This document shows, in pieces, positions 4,819 to 9,242 of a stretch of 9,242 nucleotides of DNA (its first letter is position 1; every line of letters starts with the position of its first letter). The position numbers and the translations under genes were made by a program. The stretch is taken from assembly GCA_050116035.1 (NCBI GenBank), contig JASFPJ010000112.1, positions 1 to 9,242 on the forward strand, written 5' to 3'. Source of the DNA: SOIA01 sp050116035. GTDB lineage: Bacteria; Acidobacteriota; Aminicenantia; Aminicenantales; Aminicenantaceae. The notes below the pieces were generated by a model. It was not told where the DNA came from, made no database searches, and worked only from the letters and a program-made list of their open reading frames with translations.

Positions 4819-7251
4819 TTAATAATGAGTCCCTGATAGAATTTTCAATTCGATGGCTTCGACTTTCCGGTACACTTTGTTATAAGAAAGAACTTTTCCG
4901 TCTACGCTCAATAAACGTTCGACAGAAATATCGAATAATTTTTCGTTTTCTTTGAGATAGGGAAGGATGACTTCCCAGTCCTTCCCCGTAACCTTGTTGA
5001 ATTGTCCTCCATTCAGCTGGCCCGGCTCGACCTTTAGATGTGGATCTCTGATGTAGATGGCTCCCCCAGAAGCGAGCGAGAAAAGGTTGCCTCCGGGATA
5101 GGGAGTGTCGAGCTCAATAATCTTGCCTTTTGTGTTGAACTTGAGTCCGTTGAGAATCACAAACCCTCCCCCGTCCAGAGGATCTCCGGCCATGAATGAC
5201 TCTGCCAGGTAATCAAGGCAAGTGCCGTTTATGACTACCCGGGGGGCACCGACGGCATTGATGAGGGGCCTCCCTGCGGCGTTCCCGAGGACATAAGCTT
5301 CCCCGCCTTTGGCCCCGTACATAAAGGTCTGTCCGACATCTCCGTAGACGATGAGTTTCCCGCTATTCATGATCTGGCCCACCTGGTCTTGAGCATTCTC
5401 ATGGACGGCGATCTCCACACCGTCTAAACCTGAACCGAGATAATCGCCTGAACTCCCGAACACATCAATCCGGACGTCATCCGAACCTGGCCCCAATCCG
5501 CACCCACAGAACCTCTGGCCTCTCCAGTTGAATGTGATGAAATTTTTCCAGCCGAGCTGGTTTGCCTTCACGATAAACCGAGATATGGATTGGTCTCCCT
5601 CTGAGGGGAATTTTTCACAGTTGACAACTAGGGTTTCCTGTTCGCTTTGTGCGGGGCTCAAAGAACCTTTATTGCTCCAGTCTGTGAAATGCAGGTGGAT
5701 GGTGTCTCGGTCTCTTTCTGGGAGGGACAGGAATATCTCATTGAGATATTTTTCCGCTTTCGTTAAAACTCTTGCTCTTTCCTTGATGGGAATTCTCCAT
5801 CTTTTGTCGATGATTCCGGTGAACTCCTTCACCTTTTCAGAGAGCTCTTCCTCTTGAGGTGTTCGAGTCGAGAGGTTGACAGATGGACAGTCCTTTTCTT
5901 TTTCTGTTGAGATTTTCCTCCCGAACTTATCTGTTATAGTCAACTCTCCCTCTTTGACCGTAAAGACAAACGCCCCTCCGTCCGTGTAACTCCCGCCCCG
6001 GGCATTCCAGTAGAAATCCGCATAGGGGAGAAATCTTCTGTCCTCTTCGTGCAGACTGCGCAGGGTGGCATCGATGGCTTGCTTTTCGCTGGCCACAAGC
6101 CCGATATTCACACCATTTTCCTGGAAGGCAAACACCTGGGGCCTGAGCATCGATGTATCTGTGATTCCCAGGAGTTTAAAACTTTTTTCCTTTCTGTCTG
6201 TCTGGCCGATTATGAAAAACCAGGGGCCATCCGGTGAGCTGTGAATATGGGAGGCCTGGATAGCCCGGTATACCCTTTTTTTCTCCTCAGGCAAAAGGAG
6301 GAAATCTCTTTCTGTTGTGGGAGCCAGCGCTTCGATGGTGTACTCGAGAGGGTATTCGAAGATTCTGTTGAACAAGTCAAAAAGGAGCACAGAGACTTCT
6401 GTGTCTGTCAGGAAGAGAGGATAGATATTTCTCTGGCTGAGGTACTCGGCGATGGAATGATAATTGGCAAAGTCTCCGTTATGGACGAGTGCCTCATTCA
6501 TCCCCATGAAGGGATGGGCTCCACCTGGATGCCACACTCTCCCTTTGGTTGGATATCTTTGATGGCCGATCCATACATGAGCGTCCAGATTTCCGAGCTG
6601 GTAATACTGAATGACCTGCTCAGCATACCCCACGATTTTCAGAATGAACATGTTCCGTCCGTGGGAAAGGACAAAGGCCTTTTTCTCGCCGAGCGCAGAA
6701 TAGAATTTTTTATTGAGCTCAAAGGTGTTCTGGCAGATAAACTCGTCCTCTGCTTTTTCTCTTTCAAGGGTCTCCAGATCATGAATGAGGATAAAATGGC
6801 TGAGAACATCCTCTTTCACCCGGCAGAAATATCTCCACACCTCAGGCGGCTGGACATCGAGGCCGCTGATATCCCGAAAATCATTCAAGGTGGGGAGTCT
6901 GTCGTGAAAGTGCACTTCAAGGCTGGAATAGATGAATTCTTTTTCCACGTCTCTCCTGGCTTCGGGATCAAGATAGGCCACCTGAATCATGTAATCTTCT
7001 TCGAGAATTTTCTGGCTGATTCCGAGCTGTTCTGGGTTGAGTCCGAAGGCAGCGATTCCGCCACCTTTACTGTTCCCCCTGTTGTGCATTTGGATCAATG
7101 ACTGCATGATGTGTCTGCCCGAGATCTTTTCATCACACGCGAGGCCCACAACTCCGCAGCCGCCTTCCATCTCTTGTTTATGGGAATGGTGCGCAGGCGG
7201 AGATAGTTTTTCCCTGGAGTTGATCAGCCGCCTTATATCCTTAGTCTTCAT
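4819..7251 (-). CDS. Glutamate synthase-type protein: glutamine amidotransferase fused to GXGXG domain
   Basis: The 810-residue protein has two glutamate-synthase domains. Residues 32 to about 430 are a class II glutamine amidotransferase: the catalytic nucleophile is Cys32 in GGCGVVG, followed by HNRG (56-59), HQRYPTKG (230-237), GGAHPF (243-248) and VHNGDFANY (256-264), the usual glutamine-site residues. It would release ammonia from glutamine. A linker (about 440-540) leads to the GXGXG beta-helix domain (about 590-760; SSGDYLGSGLDG, then repeated G-x-x-G turns), which in glutamate synthase is structural. The FMN barrel normally between them is absent and encoded by the gene upstream. The start ATG has GAGGA at a good distance, leaving 31 residues before Cys32 that may be a cleaved propeptide, as in bacterial GltB. 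It overlaps the upstream gene by 11 bases, implying coupling. The cytoplasmic product presumably assembles with the FMN subunits. Confidence 0.88.
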   Translation of the reverse strand: MKTKDIRRLINSREKLSPPAHHSHKQEMEGGCGVVGLACDEKISGRHIMQSLIQMHNRGNSKGGGIAAFGLNPEQLGISQKILEEDYMIQVAYLDPEARRDVEKEFIYSSLEVHFHDRLPTLNDFRDISGLDVQPPEVWRYFCRVKEDVLSHFILIHDLETLEREKAEDEFICQNTFELNKKFYSALGEKKAFVLSHGRNMFILKIVGYAEQVIQYYQLGNLDAHVWIGHQRYPTKGRVWHPGGAHPFMGMNEALVHNGDFANYHSIAEYLSQRNIYPLFLTDTEVSVLLFDLFNRIFEYPLEYTIEALAPTTERDFLLLPEEKKRVYRAIQASHIHSSPDGPWFFIIGQTDRKEKSFKLLGITDTSMLRPQVFAFQENGVNIGLVASEKQAIDATLRSLHEEDRRFLPYADFYWNARGGSYTDGGAFVFTVKEGELTITDKFGRKISTEKEKDCPSVNLSTRTPQEEELSEKVKEFTGIIDKRWRIPIKERARVLTKAEKYLNEIFLSLPERDRDTIHLHFTDWSNKGSLSPAQSEQETLVVNCEKFPSEGDQSISRFIVKANQLGWKNFITFNWRGQRFCGCGLGPGSDDVRIDVFGSSGDYLGSGLDGVEIAVHENAQDQVGQIMNSGKLIVYGDVGQTFMYGAKGGEAYVLGNAAGRPLINAVGAPRVVINGTCLDYLAESFMAGDPLDGGGFVILNGLKFNTKGKIIELDTPYPGGNLFSLASGGAIYIRDPHLKVEPGQLNGGQFNKVTGKDWEVILPYLKENEKLFDISVERLLSVDGKVLSYNKVYRKVEAIELKILSGTHY

Positions 7252-8713
7252 CGATATTCCTCAAAAGATCTGTCCGGCCTTTCAATTCCTTTATGCTTTT
7301 CATCCCCAACTGCTGGAGAAGCATCCTGAGCTGATGCTGCCACGCTGCGTAGAGATTGATTATCCTCTGTGCTCCCCACTCGGCATCGATCAGCTGGTCC
7401 AGGTCGGCGTCTGTTGTGGCAATCCCTCTTGGGCATCCTCTTCCGCTCTCGCAGTTGCCGCATCTCACGCATCCCAGAGCCACCAGCTCTGATGTTCCGA
7501 TGATGACGCCGTCTGCTCCAAGAGCGATCGATTTGGCGATATCAAAGGAGGTTCGGATTCCTCCGCTGGCCATCAGGACGACCTCATCCCGGATTCCTTC
7601 CTCGAGCAGAAATCGGTGAACTTTAGTGATGGCGTATTCAATGGGCATGGCGATGTTTTTCTTGGCGATTTCCGGGGCCGCGCCGGTTCCGCCGTATCCT
7701 CCATCTAGGTTAATGATGTTGGCTCCGGCGTAGTAGCTCCCCACTGCCACCATGTCGACATCAGAAGGGGTTGACACCTTTACGGATATGAGTGCATCAG
7801 GATTTATTGTCTTGACCCAATCGATATGCTTTTTGTGGTCTTCGACCGAATAGACGCTGTGGAAAGGGAAGGGAGAAAAAAGCGAAGTCCAGGGGACAGC
7901 CTCCCTCTTTTTGGCCACCCCTGGAGTGTTTTTATCCCCCAGGAGATGGCCACCCAGACCGGGTTTGGCTCCCTGGGCGTATTTGAACTCGATAATCCGT
8001 GCTCTTTGGATCGTCTCCTCCCGTACGCCAAACAACCCTGTCGCGATCTGGGTGATAACGTGGTCTTTATAAGGAATCAGCTCATCCGGATATCCGCCTT
8101 CTCCGGTGGATGTGAATGTATTCCAGGCTTTTGCAGACATGGCCCGGGCGAGCATCGTGGGAAGACTCACCGAACCGAAAGACATTCCTGCCCCAAACCA
8201 GGGAACAGGGATTTCTACAGAAGGACCCTCTCCTCGACGGTTGAGACAAATGGATGTATTGATTCTTTCGACTTTTGTGGGGGATACGGGCGCTGACTTT
8301 TCGATCATGAAATCGAAGCGGTCAAATCCACCTCCGGAAGAGCCGACCTTATGCTCCATGTTTCCGTTAGGTGTCTCACCTGTCTCCGCCTGCTGCCAGG
8401 TCGAGACGATCAAATCCGGAGTCCAGCGGAAATCCCCGAGAGTTTTCCACTGGGGATCCATCTCGATTTTGATGGCATCCACCGGACATTTTGTCGCACA
8501 ATAGTAGGAACCCGCTGTACAGTCTGGGCCTTCGCAGCGGGGAGAATTTGGCACCGTCACATGATTGAATCCTTCTCTCCTTTCGAAGACTCCGCAGGGG
8601 CAGAGCTCAACACAGAGTCCGCAGTGAAAGCAGTCGTCACTGAGAGAGAGCTGGTATTTACCGATCTGACTTCGGTATCCGGGCTGTCTATTCTTCATTT
8701 CTACGCTTTTCAT
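7241..8713 (-). CDS. gltB: Glutamate synthase FMN-barrel subunit with N-terminal ferredoxin domain
   Basis: The 490-residue protein is the synthase core of archaeal-type glutamate synthase: it would combine 2-oxoglutarate with ammonia and reduce the imine with FMN to give glutamate. Residues 20-85 are a two-cluster ferredoxin domain, with a standard first motif CFHCGLCVELCP (Cys28, 31, 34, 38) and an unusual second one (Cys60, 65, 72, 76). Residues about 165-445 form the FMN-binding TIM barrel (GAGMSFGS, TGEGGYP, KPGLGGHL, LDGGYGGTGAAP, ASGGIRT, GADGVIIGT). A further iron-sulfur site follows at Cys415, 418, 421 and 427 (CVRCGNCESGRGCP). The start ATG overlaps the previous gene's stop as ATGA; no well-spaced ribosome site is seen, so it relies on coupling (Met6 is an alternative). 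Its amidotransferase partner is encoded immediately downstream. The ferredoxin domain suggests electrons come from a ferredoxin-like donor. Confidence 0.92.
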   Translation of the reverse strand: MKSVEMKNRQPGYRSQIGKYQLSLSDDCFHCGLCVELCPCGVFERREGFNHVTVPNSPRCEGPDCTAGSYYCATKCPVDAIKIEMDPQWKTLGDFRWTPDLIVSTWQQAETGETPNGNMEHKVGSSGGGFDRFDFMIEKSAPVSPTKVERINTSICLNRRGEGPSVEIPVPWFGAGMSFGSVSLPTMLARAMSAKAWNTFTSTGEGGYPDELIPYKDHVITQIATGLFGVREETIQRARIIEFKYAQGAKPGLGGHLLGDKNTPGVAKKREAVPWTSLFSPFPFHSVYSVEDHKKHIDWVKTINPDALISVKVSTPSDVDMVAVGSYYAGANIINLDGGYGGTGAAPEIAKKNIAMPIEYAITKVHRFLLEEGIRDEVVLMASGGIRTSFDIAKSIALGADGVIIGTSELVALGCVRCGNCESGRGCPRGIATTDADLDQLIDAEWGAQRIINLYAAWQHQLRMLLQQLGMKSIKELKGRTDLLRNIDED

Positions 8714-9242
8714 TTGAACAGAGATTTTTCCTCGAAGATGAAGTCAAAAGATTCTTTCTCGATCTCTTCATAGAACATCGCTCGTCCCTTCTCGCCACGC
8801 AGCCGTCTCACATCCCTTATGCCCATGGCGCTCAGAATTTCCAGGAGCTGATCTCGCCAGGCGCATATCATGTTGATGATTCGTTGGGCGGCAATTTCTG
8901 GGTCGAGTGTCTTCAATTCAGCCGGGCAGCTGTCTATCCGGCACACATCACAGACTCGACATCCCGTGGCCACCAGCAAAGAGAGATCCAGAATCACGGC
9001 ATCTGCTCCGCAAATAATGGCTTTCGGGATATGTTCAGCCGCGGCGATCCCACCTTTTCCCAGGAGTGTGATTTCATCCCTCATGTGCCTTTTGACAAGG
9101 TTGAGGTGCAATTTCCTTATTGACTCGCTGATAAACAGGCCTTCTTCAGGGCTTTGGCCTTGATTGTCAGTGGTGAGATTCAGGAAATCAATGGAAGAAG
9201 ACCTGATCATTCCGAGGATTTCTTCGGATAAATGATAGCTGG
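8710..9242 (-). CDS. Second glutamate synthase-like FMN-barrel protein, C-terminal part only
   Basis: The frame is open to the right edge, so 176 C-terminal residues are visible and the true start lies outside; the internal ATG at 9210 is unlikely to be the start. The visible part matches the end of the neighbouring 490-residue protein segment by segment: GKGGIAAAEHIPKAIICGADAVI against SGGIRTSFDIAKSIALGADGVI, then a cysteine motif CRVCDVCRIDSC, then AAQRIINMICAW against GAQRIINLYAAW. It is therefore a paralogous barrel of the glutamate synthase/FMN-dependent family. The stop codon overlaps the next start as ATGA, so it belongs to the same operon. The iron-sulfur motif has spacing CX2CX2CX4C, closer to classical glutamate synthase. 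Whether it is catalytic or a regulatory/electron-transfer partner cannot be judged without its FMN-binding half. Confidence 0.8.
   Translation of the reverse strand, partial: SYHLSEEILGMIRSSSIDFLNLTTDNQGQSPEEGLFISESIRKLHLNLVKRHMRDEITLLGKGGIAAAEHIPKAIICGADAVILDLSLLVATGCRVCDVCRIDSCPAELKTLDPEIAAQRIINMICAWRDQLLEILSAMGIRDVRRLRGEKGRAMFYEEIEKESFDFIFEEKSLFK

Noticed and set aside
6241..7101. A 286-codon plus-strand open frame
   Set aside because: It lies wholly antisense to the amidotransferase gene, whose catalytic motifs are intact. The predicted product has no recognisable domain, so it is a shadow frame.
8710..9210. Reading the right-edge gene as a complete 166-residue protein starting at 9210
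   Set aside because: The frame is open through the window edge and the homology to the neighbouring barrel begins mid-domain, so the gene is cut by the edge and not naturally short.

Overview
The window looks like chromosomal DNA of an anaerobic bacterium. Bacterial character is suggested by a lipoprotein with a lipobox, strong AGGAGG-type ribosome binding sites and clear sigma-70-like promoters. Anaerobic energy metabolism is suggested by an Mvh/Hdr-type cytoplasmic [NiFe] hydrogenase. The phylum cannot be fixed from this sequence. Uncultured anaerobic lineages such as Aminicenantes, or Desulfobacterota, would fit, but that is a guess.

Left block (1-2588, minus strand): a co-directional operon reading mvhG (small subunit), mvhA (large subunit), then the 5' end of an hdrC-like gene cut by the window edge. 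Together these point to an MvhAG-HdrABC type complex that oxidises H2 in the cytoplasm and passes electrons through flavin-based bifurcation. The operon has a consensus promoter (2737-2765), a leader of about 140 nt, and three copies of a near-palindromic TTGTAATTATAA-like site, one of which sits on the predicted transcription start.

Centre (2589-4272): a divergent intergenic region, then on the plus strand a putative outer lipoprotein with a coiled-coil middle, followed by its own-promoter tRNA-Lys(UUU)/tRNA-Glu(UUC) pair. Just 3' of the tRNAs is a MITE-like 121-bp element with 27-bp inverted ends, followed by further copies of the same palindromic motif.

Right block (4273-9242, minus strand): a tightly overlapping cluster reading (from upstream) a partial FMN-barrel glutamate-synthase-like protein, a second FMN-barrel protein with an N-terminal ferredoxin domain, a protein fusing the glutamine amidotransferase domain directly to the GXGXG C-terminal domain, and a small zinc-ribbon protein. 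It is a split, rearranged glutamate synthase: the barrel that normally lies between the amidotransferase and GXGXG domains is encoded separately and in duplicate. No NAD(P)H-binding small subunit is seen in the window, so ferredoxin or an off-window partner is the likely electron donor. H2-derived reduced ferredoxin could link the two blocks physiologically, but this is only inference.

No CRISPR array, phage gene, transposase or toxin-antitoxin pair was seen. The most useful leads are the glutamate synthase rearrangement with duplicated barrels, the putative operators of the hydrogenase operon, the tRNA-adjacent repeat family, and the unassigned lipoprotein and zinc-ribbon genes.
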